This document shows positions 15,506 to 23,471 of a stretch of 64,000 bases of DNA, piece by piece (positions within the stretch are counted from its first letter, which is position 1; each line of letters opens with the position of its first letter). The stretch is from Meiothermus sp. (GTDB lineage: Bacteria; Deinococcota; Deinococci; Deinococcales; Thermaceae), in assembly GCF_026004055.1 (NCBI RefSeq), contig NZ_BPIJ01000001.1, forward strand, positions 1,488,001 to 1,552,000. Direction: 5' to 3'. A model generated the notes under the pieces. The model was not told where the DNA came from. It ran no database searches and was given only the letters and a program-made list of their open reading frames with translations. The translations under genes and the position numbers were made by a program.

Positions 15506-15527
15506 TGAATCAATCAGCATTGATTCA
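15506..15527. promoter_or_regulatory. Probable ArsR-family operator between dsrE-like and arsR genes
   Basis: Perfect inverted repeat TGAATCAAT-CAGC-ATTGATTCA. A second, weaker palindrome TTCAA-TATATG-TTGAA follows at 15524-15539 and overlaps a TATATT box on the minus strand. AT-rich inverted repeats of this size are typical ArsR-family operators. The position between the divergent genes fits control of the dsrE side, with autoregulation possible. Confidence 0.65.
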
Positions 15528-15581
15528 ATATATGTTGAATAATAAGCTCTCTGCGCTGCTGCCGCAAGGACATCTGTCGGC

Positions 15582-15610
15582 TTGACCCGCGTTGGGGCCT
15601 TCTATACACT
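15582..15610 (+). promoter_or_regulatory. Promoter of the arsR-type gene
   Basis: TTGACC (15582-15587), 17-bp spacer, TACACT (15605-15610), then 6 nt to the GTG start. A good sigma-A promoter giving a leaderless mRNA. Confidence 0.7.
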
Positions 15611-15616
15611 GCATTT

Positions 15617-15895
15617 GTGCTTATTTCAACGGATATTGATATAACCGTGCGAGGTTTCCAGGCCCTCGCCGACCCCACCCGGCTGCGCATCCTGCAAGCG
15701 CTCGAGGGCGGCCCGCGCTGCGTCTGCCAGATCCAAGAAGACCTGCCCCAGGTTGCCCCCAATCTGCTCTCCCACCACCTGCGGGTGCTGCGCGAGGCCG
15801 GCCTAGTTCACGCAACCAAGCGGGGACGCTGGGTCGATTATTCGCTCAACGGTGTTGCGCTCGAGGCCCTGCGCGCGTCTATTCCCCATCCGTAG
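15617..15895 (+). CDS. ArsR/SmtB family repressor (dsrE-linked)
   Basis: A 92-residue winged-helix repressor (FQALADPTRLRILQALEGG, LLSHHLRVLREAGLVHATKRGRWVDYSL). It carries Cys35 and Cys37 in RCVCQI, the CxC pair of the alpha-3 site found in arsenic- and cadmium-type sensors. Because it is divergent from a DsrE/OsmC/TauE group, a sulfane-sulfur or thiol signal is also possible. It is short for the family, with a GTG start 6 nt after the -10 box. Confidence 0.85.
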   Translation: MLISTDIDITVRGFQALADPTRLRILQALEGGPRCVCQIQEDLPQVAPNLLSHHLRVLREAGLVHATKRGRWVDYSLNGVALEALRASIPHP

Positions 15896-15902
15896 TTCCC
15901 TT

Positions 15903-16832
15903 TTAGGCCAGACCGCTAATCTCGAGCACAAACAGCCCGTACATCAGCAAAAAAAGCATTCCCTCCCAGCTCGAGATGCGCCGATCTTGTACCAAGAGGT
16001 AAAACAGCAGCGAAGAACCCACCACAAAAGGTAGGGCAAACCCCGTCAGTTCGGGCGGCGCCTTGGCCGTGCCGTAGACGGCCGCCGCACCCACCACGAC
16101 CAGCGCATTAAACACACAAGAGCCCAGGATGTTACCCACCGCCAACGAGGCCTTGCCCTGCCGTGCCGCCGTGAAGCTCACCACCAGCTCGGGCAGGGTG
16201 GTGCCCAGGGCCAACACCGTCACCGCCACGATGGCCGGGGGCACGCCCATAGCGGCGGCCAGGCCTTGAACGCTGTTCACCGTCCATTCGGCCCCAAAGT
16301 AGAGGCCCACCGCGCTGAGCCCTACCAGCAGCAGGTCGCGGGAGGCCAACGCCGGGCGGGGTTCACCGTTTTTCCGTCCACTGCTCCCCTCTTTGAGGAG
16401 ATACCCTACGTAGACCCCGTAAACGGCCAGCAAGCACAGCCCCTCCACCCGGCCCACCATCCCATCCAACATCACTACCCCCAGCACAAACGCCGAGCCC
16501 ACCAAAAAGTGCAAATCTATGGCAATGTAGGCCTCACCCAGGTAGACCGGGCGCAACACCGAAAAAACCGCGCTCACCCCCAGAATTAGCAGCAGATTGG
16601 AAGCGTTGGCCCCCAGCACGTTGCCACTCACAATCTGGGAAACCCCCTGGCTCACCGAAAAAAGCCCCGTGATTAGCTCGGGCAGCGAAGTGCCCACCCC
16701 CACAATGATGACCCCCACCATGAAGGTAGACAGGCCCAGGGCCAGCCCGATGCGCTCGGCAGCTCCGCTAAAAAGACGTGCAGCCATGATTAGCAAAGCC
16801 AGGCTGCCCGCAAAAGAGAGGAAAAGCAGCAT
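15903..16832 (-). CDS. Sodium/calcium exchanger family membrane protein (YrbG-like)
   Basis: A 309-residue CaCA-superfamily antiporter with two inverted halves of about five helices each. Both alpha-repeats are visible: VGTSLPELITG...GNVLGANASN in the first half and LGTTLPELVVSF...GNILGSCVFN in the second. These carry the ion-coordinating acidic residues. It probably exchanges calcium for sodium or protons. It is convergent with the upstream arsR gene and lies downstream of the second ArsR/GDCCVxC pair, perhaps co-transcribed with it. No link to arsenic chemistry is evident from its sequence. Confidence 0.88.
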   Translation of the reverse strand: MLLFLSFAGSLALLIMAARLFSGAAERIGLALGLSTFMVGVIIVGVGTSLPELITGLFSVSQGVSQIVSGNVLGANASNLLLILGVSAVFSVLRPVYLGEAYIAIDLHFLVGSAFVLGVVMLDGMVGRVEGLCLLAVYGVYVGYLLKEGSSGRKNGEPRPALASRDLLLVGLSAVGLYFGAEWTVNSVQGLAAAMGVPPAIVAVTVLALGTTLPELVVSFTAARQGKASLAVGNILGSCVFNALVVVGAAAVYGTAKAPPELTGFALPFVVGSSLLFYLLVQDRRISSWEGMLFLLMYGLFVLEISGLA

Positions 16833-16844
16833 CGAAGGTTCCTG

Positions 16845-16970
16845 TCAGGACAATACCCGAATGCCCTGCGCGGGCGCAATCGGGCCACACATCAGGTAGA
16901 GGCCGCCCGCCGTCCGATAACGAACCTTAGCCGAACCGCTCTCACCCTTCGGCAAGGTGAGGTGGGTCAT
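16845..16970 (-). CDS. Possible 41-residue protein (uncertain)
   Basis: A short frame whose ATG overlaps the stop of the GDCCVxC gene by 4 bp (ATGA) and which ends 12 bp before the exchanger gene, filling the gap exactly as a coupled gene would. The product begins MTHLTLPKGESGSAKVRY and contains GGLYLMCGPIAPAQG. I recognise no family. The fit between neighbours argues for it; the short length argues against it. Confidence 0.3.
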   Translation of the reverse strand: MTHLTLPKGESGSAKVRYRTAGGLYLMCGPIAPAQGIRVLS

Positions 16971-17188
16971 GCACTGCAGGCACCGCCCCCAGCGCAAGAC
17001 TGCTCTTGCTGTTTGGGCGGGCAGGGCACATCGCCGTAACTGCAAAACACACAGCAATCCCCCGGCTTGGGCCGCATCCAAAAGCCACAACCTGTGCAGA
17101 CATAGAAATGCTGGCAAGCGTCGGTGGGCATGGTGAGGGTCTCCTGCTGGCCGCAGGAGGGGCAGGTGAGGGTGGAGGTAAGCGTCAT
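16967..17188 (-). CDS. GDCCVxC-domain cysteine-rich small protein
   Basis: A 73-residue protein with eleven cysteines: CPSC (9-12), C25, CTGC (31-34), GDCCVFC (44-49), C56 in VPCPPKQ, and two near the end. The segment KPGDCCVFCSYGDVPCPPKQ defines a family annotated as GDCCVxC domain-containing (seleno)proteins; this member uses cysteine throughout. These proteins often accompany ArsR regulators and arsenic or mercury genes. Metal(loid) binding is inferred. The start overlaps the ArsR stop by 4 bp, so the two are coupled. Confidence 0.82.
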   Translation of the reverse strand: MTLTSTLTCPSCGQQETLTMPTDACQHFYVCTGCGFWMRPKPGDCCVFCSYGDVPCPPKQQEQSCAGGGACSA

Positions 17189-17532
17189 TGGGCCCGCTCG
17201 AGCCTTTGCAGGCGATGGGCGGAGCGGAGGGCCTCGAGATCGTGCAAAAGACCCTCGAGGCCCGCCGGCAACAGCCGGTAGTACGACCAGCGCCCGGCCC
17301 GCACCACCTCAATCAAGCCGGCCTCGCGCAGCACCTTGAGGTGATGGCTGACCGTGGGGGCCGAAACCCCCAGCCGCTCCTCGAGGTGGCAAAAACAAGC
17401 CCCCAGCGCTGCCCCGCAGCGCGGGTCACGTACCGTGTGTTCGTCGGGCAGCTCGGCCAGCAAGCGCACCAGCCGGAGCCGCACCGGGTCGGCAAGGGCT
17501 TTGAGGCGGGCTACCGCCAGCGTCTCGTTCAT
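17185..17532 (-). CDS. ArsR family transcriptional repressor (aio-linked)
   Basis: A 115-residue winged-helix protein (VARLKALADPVRLRLVRLLAEL, SAPTVSHHLKVLREAGLIEVVRAGRWSYYRL). An insertion before the recognition helices carries Cys39, Cys46 and Cys48 (DPRCGAALGACFCHLEERLG), a plausible As(III) or metal thiolate site. It faces the arsenite oxidase operon across 372 bp and is translationally coupled to the GDCCVxC gene. It may control both directions. Confidence 0.87.
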   Translation of the reverse strand: MNETLAVARLKALADPVRLRLVRLLAELPDEHTVRDPRCGAALGACFCHLEERLGVSAPTVSHHLKVLREAGLIEVVRAGRWSYYRLLPAGLEGLLHDLEALRSAHRLQRLERAQ

Positions 17533-17904
17533 AGGGGAGAGTGTAGCGCAAAGCCCCGTTTTGTTCCAACCAACCCAAGCGCCTTACCAAGCCTTTGCTC
17601 CAAGCGCGCCCGGAAAGCACGGGTTTTCCCCTTGCCATCATTTCAACGCTCGCACCAAGCCCATAGAAAGAGCTTCTCCTTATATAAAGCTTGCTTTCCT
17701 TTCCGATAAGGATATCTTTTGTAAAACCGTTGTAAACACGGCCAAAATTCAACTGAGGCCACATTTTGCCGGTTCTAAACAGAATTTAGCCCACCGTTTT
17801 GCGCAACATTGCCACACGGGATTGACATAGATCGCTTTGTTTCGATAATAATAAAACCCGTCCACATACCATCAAATGGACACGCAGAACTAAGGAGGAA
17901 GCGT
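17533..17904. other. Divergent control region upstream of arsenite oxidase
   Basis: About 370 bp, markedly richer in A and T than the genes on either side, with no convincing gene. It holds the aio promoter at 17822-17849 and TTGTAAAACCG/TTGTAAACACGG direct repeats around 17717. Operators for the ArsR-family regulator would be expected here, but I see no single dominant palindrome. Confidence 0.4.
17822..17849 (+). promoter_or_regulatory. Promoter of the aioBA operon
   Basis: TTGACA (17822-17827), 16-bp spacer, GATAAT (17844-17849). This is the best sigma-A match in this part of the window. It would give a leader of about 48 nt before the aioB ATG, with AAGGAGG as ribosome-binding site at 17892-17898. 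Confidence 0.7.
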
Positions 17905-18384
17905 ATGGTCGTCAGTCGCAGGCGCGTCGTGCAAGTGTTGGGTGGGGTCACCATGGCCTCGCTCACCGGCGCGGGCAAGGCCCAGTTCTGGTTTGCTCCC
18001 AGCCTGACCTATCCCGCCATCAAGATCGGCAACGTCAACAGCCTCAAAAACAACGAGCCGGTCTACTTCAACTACCCCGACGCCCGCTCCCAGGGCATCC
18101 TGGTCAAGCTGGGCCGCCCGGCCATCGGTGGGGTGGGGCGCGAACGGGATATTGTGGCTTTTTCGGCCACCTGCACCCACATGGGCTGCGGCGTGCAGTA
18201 CAAGGGCGGGCGCTTCCTCTGCCCCTGCCACTACTCCATGTTCGACCCGGCCAAGGCCGCCGTGGTCTACCAGGGGCTGGCTAGCACCGGGCTGCCGCAA
18301 ATCCAGCTGGGCATCGCACAAAACGGCGACATCTTCGCCAGAGCCGTCAACGGCCTGATCTGGGGCCGGGTCAAGAACATCTAA
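17905..18384 (+). CDS. aioB: Arsenite oxidase small (Rieske) subunit
   Basis: A 159-residue Rieske protein with a Tat signal (SRRRVVQVLGGVTMASL). The start is set at 17905, behind AAGGAGG; the frame is open further upstream, but that part lies in the promoter. The [2Fe-2S] ligands are C90, H92, C106 and H109 (CTHMGC and CPCH). C95 and C108 are placed to form the disulfide seen in Alcaligenes AioB. It carries electrons from the molybdenum subunit to a cytochrome c or similar acceptor in the periplasm. It also supplies the Tat signal for AioA, which has none. aioA follows after 10 bp. Confidence 0.93.
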   Translation: MVVSRRRVVQVLGGVTMASLTGAGKAQFWFAPSLTYPAIKIGNVNSLKNNEPVYFNYPDARSQGILVKLGRPAIGGVGRERDIVAFSATCTHMGCGVQYKGGRFLCPCHYSMFDPAKAAVVYQGLASTGLPQIQLGIAQNGDIFARAVNGLIWGRVKNI

Positions 18385-18394
18385 GGGAGGGAAC

Positions 18395-20974
18395 ATGTCC
18401 AACATCGGTCGTCGTGATGCACTGCCCATCCCGCCCACCAACGCAGAGGTCAAGAACACCGTCTGCCAGTACTGCACGGTGGGGTGTGGCTACAAGGTAT
18501 ACACCTGGCCGGTCGGGTCGCAAGGGGGCCTGGCCGCCAACCAGAACGCTTTTGGGGTAGACCTGCGCAACCCGCAGAACCCCCTGGGGGGCTTGGTCTA
18601 CACCGAGACCATGCACTCCATCGTGACGCGCAAAGACGGTCGCCAGTACCACGTAGTAATCGTGCCAGCTGGCGACTCTCCCATCAACTTCAAACGCGAC
18701 CACTCCTCCCGCGGGGCCACCAACGCCGTGGCCACCTGGAGCGACGCCCGCGCCACCAAGGAGCGGCTCAAGTACCCGCTTTTGCGCATGGGCGACCAGT
18801 TCCAGGTCATCACCTGGGACGAGGCCCTCACCATCCTGGCCGGGGTGGCCAAGGGCATCCGCGATAAGGACGGCAACGACGACAACATTGCAGTCAAGGC
18901 CTTCGACCACGGGGGCTCGGGCGCCGGCTTCGAAAACAACTGGGGGGTGGGCAGCCTCTTCTTCAAAGGCTTCAGCGTCAAGCACATCGCCATCCACAAC
19001 CGCCCGGCCTACAACTCCGAGGTCTGGGGCAGCCGCGAGCGGGGCGTCCACGAGCTCAACTACGACGCCATCGACGCCCGGCTGGCCGACACCATCGTGC
19101 TCTGGGGTGCCAACCCCTACGAGACCGCCAGCATCTTCTACACCGAGCACATGCAGCCCAACATCCAGGGGGCTACGCTGGATGAAAAGCGGCGCAATCT
19201 AAGTCGGGGGGAGCCGGTCGAAGCGGGCTATTTGATTGTGATAGACCCTCGTCGCACCAGCAGCCTGACCATCGCCGAGGCCATCGCCAAAGACCGCACC
19301 CTGCACCTGCGGCCCAACCTGGGCACCGACTACATCCTGGCCAACGCCATCGCTCGGGTCATGTGGGAGCGCAAGTACTACGATCAGCGCTTCCTGGAGA
19401 CCCGCACCGACATGGCCAAATTTGAGGAGTATAAGGAGAAGTCCCTCAAGCTGGGCACCCCCTACGCCCAGTTCATGGCCGAGGTAGAACGCATCACCGG
19501 CGTACGCCGAGCCGACATCGAGAAAGCCGCCGACTGGATCGCCAAGCCCAAGGCCGGGGGCTTTGCCCGCCGCACCCTCACCATCTACGAAAAAGGCATC
19601 ATCTGGAACATGAAAAACTACGACCAGGTGGCGGCCATCGTACAGATGGCGGTGCTGGGCAACAACGTGGGACGGGCCGGAACCGGCTGTGGCCGCCTGG
19701 GTGGGCACCAGGAAGGCTACGTACGTCCTCCCTCCCCCACCCCGGGCTCGATCTACAACGGGGGGCCGCCCGTCAACGTGGACAAGTACCTGACCGATGG
19801 CAAAGGCAAGCTGTACTGGGTGATCGGCACCAACCCCTACCTCTCCACCCCCAACAACCAGCTCTTCCGCAAGCGCATCCGCGAGCGCACCAAGGCCCTC
19901 TCGGACTTCCTGGGTCAGTCCGGTGAGCCCGGCACCACCCAGGAGCTGGTGGCCAAAATCCTGGAGGGCCTGGACGCCACCGGCGGGCTGTTTATGGTGG
20001 TGCAAGACCTCTACCTGATCCACACCGCCATGGACGCCCACCTGGTGCTCCCGGCCAGCGCCTGGGGCGAAGCCAACCAGACCTCCATCAACTGCAACAG
20101 CCGCCTCCTGCGCCTTTACGAGAAGTTCATGGATCCGCCGGGCGAGGCCAAGCAGGACTGGGAAATCTGCAAGCTGATGGGCCTCAAGATGGCCGAGCTG
20201 TACCGGGCCGAGGGCAAAGAAGAAGAAGCCAAAAAGTTTGAGTTCGGCAAGAACTGGCGCACCGACGAGGACGTCTTCCTGGACGGCGGCAACTCCTACC
20301 CCAACAACGCCATCCCGGCCAGCGAGGAGGCCACTCTGCCCGCCGAGTGCTACAAGGGCGTCACCTATGCCTTCTTGCGCCAGGTAGGGCAGCAGGGCAT
20401 CCGCACCCCGGTGCGGATCGAAAATGGCCGGCCGGTGGGCACCCTGCGGCGCTACAGCGTAAAGTTCGGCACCAAGGACGGTAAGTTTAGCTGGTACGGC
20501 ACCGACGACTGGGAAGGCTATCCCGAAGAGGTAGCCAAGTACCTGGAAGGCGAGAAGGCCCAGAAGTACCCCTTCTGGATGACCACCGGCCGGGCCCAGG
20601 CCATCTGGCAGACCATGTATAACGACCGCTTCCTGCCGGAGAAGATGAACACCCTGCCCATGCCCTACATCGAGATTCACCCGCAGGACGCCCAGCGGCT
20701 CGGGCTGAGAAACGGCGACCTGGCCCAGGTCTGGAACGAGGAGGGCAACGGCACCTTCCTGGTCTACGTGAGCGACTCGGTGCGGCCCGGCATGATCTTT
20801 GCCCTGCAGTACCACCACCTGGGCACCTCCAACAGTATGACCCCAGGCTACACCGATCCCAAGACCACCATCCCCTGGTACAAGGGCACCCGGGTGGCCA
20901 TCCGCAAGGTGCGGGGCGCCCTGCCCGACCTGCAGAACAACACCAGCTTCTTGCAGCAGAACAAGTTTGACTAA
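18395..20974 (+). CDS. aioA: Arsenite oxidase large (molybdopterin) subunit
   Basis: An 859-residue molybdo-bis-MGD enzyme that oxidises arsenite to arsenate. The N-terminal cysteines C24, C27 and C31 (CQYCTVGC) lack the fourth Cys, the AioA signature for a [3Fe-4S] cluster. There is no signal peptide, consistent with co-export with AioB. Long AioA-type segments are present (FKRDHSSRGATNAVATWSD, IYEKGIIWNMKNYDQVAAIV, GRAGTGCGRLGGHQEGYVRP, QYHHLGTSNSMTPGYTDP). GGGAGG lies before the ATG. A hairpin follows the stop codon. Confidence 0.95.
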   Translation: MSNIGRRDALPIPPTNAEVKNTVCQYCTVGCGYKVYTWPVGSQGGLAANQNAFGVDLRNPQNPLGGLVYTETMHSIVTRKDGRQYHVVIVPAGDSPINFKRDHSSRGATNAVATWSDARATKERLKYPLLRMGDQFQVITWDEALTILAGVAKGIRDKDGNDDNIAVKAFDHGGSGAGFENNWGVGSLFFKGFSVKHIAIHNRPAYNSEVWGSRERGVHELNYDAIDARLADTIVLWGANPYETASIFYTEHMQPNIQGATLDEKRRNLSRGEPVEAGYLIVIDPRRTSSLTIAEAIAKDRTLHLRPNLGTDYILANAIARVMWERKYYDQRFLETRTDMAKFEEYKEKSLKLGTPYAQFMAEVERITGVRRADIEKAADWIAKPKAGGFARRTLTIYEKGIIWNMKNYDQVAAIVQMAVLGNNVGRAGTGCGRLGGHQEGYVRPPSPTPGSIYNGGPPVNVDKYLTDGKGKLYWVIGTNPYLSTPNNQLFRKRIRERTKALSDFLGQSGEPGTTQELVAKILEGLDATGGLFMVVQDLYLIHTAMDAHLVLPASAWGEANQTSINCNSRLLRLYEKFMDPPGEAKQDWEICKLMGLKMAELYRAEGKEEEAKKFEFGKNWRTDEDVFLDGGNSYPNNAIPASEEATLPAECYKGVTYAFLRQVGQQGIRTPVRIENGRPVGTLRRYSVKFGTKDGKFSWYGTDDWEGYPEEVAKYLEGEKAQKYPFWMTTGRAQAIWQTMYNDRFLPEKMNTLPMPYIEIHPQDAQRLGLRNGDLAQVWNEEGNGTFLVYVSDSVRPGMIFALQYHHLGTSNSMTPGYTDPKTTIPWYKGTRVAIRKVRGALPDLQNNTSFLQQNKFD

Positions 20975-20985
20975 GCCTTTTCGCT

Positions 20986-21015
20986 CTACCCGCCTCCAAA
21001 GATGGGGGCGGGTAG
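20986..21015 (+). terminator. Hairpin between aioA and the small downstream gene
   Basis: Perfect 9-bp arms CTACCCGCC (20986-20994) and GGCGGGTAG (21007-21015), with no T-run, ending 13 nt before the ATG at 21029. It may stop part of the aio transcript or protect the 3' end of the aioA message. Confidence 0.5.
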
Positions 21016-21028
21016 GCCTGTGCATTGT

Positions 21029-21298
21029 ATGAAAACCCTCGAGCAGCGCGTGCGCAACTTCCTAGAACGTCCCCTCCCCGACGAGGTGGCCCTCCACTAC
21101 GAGCCCGACTCCCTCACCGAGATGTTCCTCCGCACCTTTGCCCAGGGCCAGCCCCTGGATGCGGGCCTTATTCAGATGGGCAAAATCTGCTTGGGCGAGC
21201 TGGATCAGACCATCGCCCAGGTCAACACCGAGGCCGCACGCGAGTACTTTATCGAGTGCCGCAAGCTGCTAACCGAGGTGCTGCAGCAGGTGATTTGA
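21029..21298 (+). CDS. Small helical protein of unknown function downstream of aioA
   Basis: An 89-residue soluble protein starting MKTLEQRVRNFLERPLPDEV. It has no signal peptide and two cysteines (KICLGELD and FIECRKLL), and looks all-helical (EVALHYEPDSLTEMFLRTFA, ECRKLLTEVLQQVI). I do not recognise the family. It is 54 bp after aioA on the same strand, separated by a hairpin, so it may be an accessory factor for arsenite oxidase assembly or sensing; this is inference from position only. Its end overlaps the convergent mnmA gene by 30 bp. Confidence 0.65.
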   Translation: MKTLEQRVRNFLERPLPDEVALHYEPDSLTEMFLRTFAQGQPLDAGLIQMGKICLGELDQTIAQVNTEAAREYFIECRKLLTEVLQQVI

Positions 21299-22366
21299 AG
21301 CTTCCCAGAGGTTGTATAGGGGCCGGGCAATAAACCCCCCGCCCAACAGCCGCTCGCCCTGGTACAGCACAGCCGACTGCCCCGCCGTTACGGCAAACTG
21401 GGGCTCCTCGAGCCGGACTCTCATCCGGTTCGGGGTTATTTCTTCCACTCGAGCCGGCACCGGCCGGGTGCGGTAGCGCACCTGCACTTCGATTCGCTCC
21501 GGCAAGTCCTGCAGCTCTACCAGCAGGTTGATCTCGCGGGCCTCGAGGCCCCCCCACAAGCAAGCCTCCCGGGGCCCTACCACCACCTCGTTTCGGGCCA
21601 CATCTATTCGCACCACGTAGCGCTCGAGGTGGCTCTTCCACAGGCCCAGCCCCTTCTTCTGGCCCACCGTGTAGAACTGCGCCCCGCTGTGCTCGCCAAT
21701 CTGCTCGCCGGTTTCCAGGTCTAGGAGGGGCCCCGGGCGTGCGGTCAAGTGTCCCGCCAAAAAGTCTCTCAGGTCGCCCTGCACAAAGCAGATGTTCTGG
21801 CTCTCAGGTTTTTTGGCTGTGGGCAGGCCAAACTGCTCGGCCAGCGCCCGCACCTGGGGCTTTTCCAGGTGCCCCACCGGGAAGAGCATGTGGGGAATGG
21901 CCTCCCTGGGCGTGCCCCACAGGAAGTAGGTCTGGTCTTTCTTGAGGTCGCCCCGGTACAGCCCGCCCTCCCGGTTAATCACATAGTGCCCGGTGGCCAC
22001 ATAGTCGCAGCCCAGCATGCGGGCCTTCTTCAAGAGCGAGTCGAACTTGACCCGCGTGTTGCAGTTCACGCAGGGGTTGGGCGTCTCGCCCGCCTGGTAG
22101 CCGGCAATGAAGGGGTCGATGATTTTGGCCTGGAACTCCTCGCGGTAGTCGAGCAGGTAGAAGGGAATCCCAATAATATCCGCGACTCGCCGGGCCTCGT
22201 AGGCCGCGTCGGGCGAGCAGCAGGTCTCGAAACAGTCGTCCTGCTTATTGTCGGGCCAGAAGCGCATCATGGCCCCGATTACCTCGTAGCCCTGGGCTTT
22301 GAGCAAAGCCGCACTCACGGAGGAGTCTACCCCCCCGCTCATGGCCGCCAGTACACGCTTGCCCAC
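21269..22366 (-). CDS. mnmA: tRNA-specific 2-thiouridylase
   Basis: A 365-residue enzyme that thiolates U34 of tRNA-Lys, -Glu and -Gln. The PP-loop SGGVDSSVSAALL is at the N-terminus. The catalytic cysteines lie in NPCVNCNTRVKFD and in the SQNICFV segment. ATGHYV and QIGEHSGAQFYTVGQKKGLG are diagnostic. It starts with GTG at 22366. A TACACT -10 box at 22399-22404 gives a short leader with a GGGAGC/GCTCCC hairpin. It is convergent with, and overlaps by 30 bp, the small gene after aioA. Confidence 0.96.
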   Translation of the reverse strand: MGKRVLAAMSGGVDSSVSAALLKAQGYEVIGAMMRFWPDNKQDDCFETCCSPDAAYEARRVADIIGIPFYLLDYREEFQAKIIDPFIAGYQAGETPNPCVNCNTRVKFDSLLKKARMLGCDYVATGHYVINREGGLYRGDLKKDQTYFLWGTPREAIPHMLFPVGHLEKPQVRALAEQFGLPTAKKPESQNICFVQGDLRDFLAGHLTARPGPLLDLETGEQIGEHSGAQFYTVGQKKGLGLWKSHLERYVVRIDVARNEVVVGPREACLWGGLEAREINLLVELQDLPERIEVQVRYRTRPVPARVEEITPNRMRVRLEEPQFAVTAGQSAVLYQGERLLGGGFIARPLYNLWEASNHLLQHLG

Positions 22367-22398
22367 AAAGAACCTCGGGAGCTTGCTCCCAAAGATTA

Positions 22399-22404
22399 AG
22401 TGTA
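22399..22404 (-). promoter_or_regulatory. -10 element TACACT for mnmA
   Basis: On the minus strand TACACT is followed by a leader of about 26 nt containing GGGAGCAAGCTCCC, a 5-6 bp hairpin, before the GTG start. Confidence 0.45.
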
Positions 22405-22463
22405 CCTGATGCTTTTAGGAGATAGGACACACTTCTGTTATTTAGGCTCTGGTCAGGTGAAGC

Positions 22464-22865
22464 ATGCAGCATCTGTTGTCACTGCTTTGGGTACTACTGA
22501 TGGGCACGGCCTTGGCTCAGAACAATCCCCTTCTGGACACCCGCTGGACGCTGGCCGCCTATGCCCAGGGCGGGCGCATGGTGCCGGTGAGTCTGGAGGT
22601 GGGGGCTACGCTCGAGTTCACCCAAAGCCGCGCCGGGGGGCAATCCGGCTGCAACAGCTTTGGGGGTAGCTACACCCTCGAGGGCCCTACTCTACGCTTT
22701 GGCCCGCTCGTACAAACCATGATGGCCTGCCCCGACGAGGCCACTAACCGCCTGGAGCGGGCCTACCTGCAAGCCCTGGAAAAAGCCGAGACTTTCCGCA
22801 TTGTGGGCCGCCAGCTCACCCTCTACGATGCAGACGGAAAAATCTTGCTAAATCTATCCCGTTGA
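22464..22865 (+). CDS. Exported META-domain protein (HslJ-like)
   Basis: A 133-residue protein with a Sec signal peptide (MQHLLSLLWVLLMGTALAQ) and one META domain. Typical features are the start LLDTRWTLAAY, the conserved SGCNSFGGSYTLEGPTLRFGP and the TMMACPDEATNRLERAYLQAL segment with its cysteine. HslJ-type META proteins are linked to heat or novobiocin resistance in E. coli, but the molecular role is unclear. It is a monocistronic gene convergent with the Uma2-type gene. Confidence 0.83.
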   Translation: MQHLLSLLWVLLMGTALAQNNPLLDTRWTLAAYAQGGRMVPVSLEVGATLEFTQSRAGGQSGCNSFGGSYTLEGPTLRFGPLVQTMMACPDEATNRLERAYLQALEKAETFRIVGRQLTLYDADGKILLNLSR

Positions 22866-22892
22866 TCACGAATCGCCACGTATGAGTTCTAG

Positions 22893-23465
22893 TCAGGATT
22901 CACTTTCACTGCTCCCGACATAGTAAGGAAACAAATCCTCCACCGGCATCCGCCAACCCGGCACGGCAGGCTCGGCTTCGGCCACATCACCCCGGCGGTA
23001 AACGGTCGGATTGGGGTCGCTGGCTCGGTATACTCGCACTACCTCCACCCCCAGCATGTCTACATCCCAGACTACCAAGGTGCCCGCCGCAAAATAGTCG
23101 GCTCGTTTCTGTGCCATCTCCTGCTCGGCTTTCTTCCCATAATCGCCGTCACTACGAACTTCAACGGCAAACACCGGGGCGCCTTCTAGGAACTTCATCC
23201 CCGAGTGAGGGCCTTTATAGTAAGCAGCATCTGGGCTAAAGCTCTTGCGTCTGGGCAAATCTACCGCAAATCCCACATTGTCACCCACCGCATAGCCGTT
23301 CCGATGCACTAGGGCGTACTCATGTAAACTGAACAGAATTCGCATTGCAGCAAAACCAGGCAGAAATCCAGTTGGCGGCATAAGCACAATCTCTCCGTTC
23401 ACCAGCTCGGCTTTACCGGGCACCTGCATGAGATCCTCGAGAGTGGCTTGCTTGACCTTAGCCAT
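22893..23465 (-). CDS. Uma2 family (DUF820) putative PD-(D/E)XK endonuclease
   Basis: A 190-residue protein starting MAKVKQATLEDLMQVPGKAE at 23465. The family core is visible: ELVNGEIVLMPP, FSPDAAYYKG and FAVEVRSDGDYGKKAEQEMAQKRADYFAAG, with the acidic and Lys residues of a PD-(D/E)XK nuclease-like site. Uma2/DUF820 proteins are abundant in cyanobacteria and Thermus relatives, and their substrates are unknown. A TACACT -10 box lies 6 nt before the ATG, implying leaderless expression. It diverges from the pyr operon. Confidence 0.82.
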   Translation of the reverse strand: MAKVKQATLEDLMQVPGKAELVNGEIVLMPPTGFLPGFAAMRILFSLHEYALVHRNGYAVGDNVGFAVDLPRRKSFSPDAAYYKGPHSGMKFLEGAPVFAVEVRSDGDYGKKAEQEMAQKRADYFAAGTLVVWDVDMLGVEVVRVYRASDPNPTVYRRGDVAEAEPAVPGWRMPVEDLFPYYVGSSESES

Positions 23466-23471
23466 GCCTCT

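Noticed and set aside
19199-21025. A 608-codon open frame on the minus strand opposite aioA
   Set aside because: Antisense shadow of aioA; its translation is Gly/Val/His-rich without domain features.
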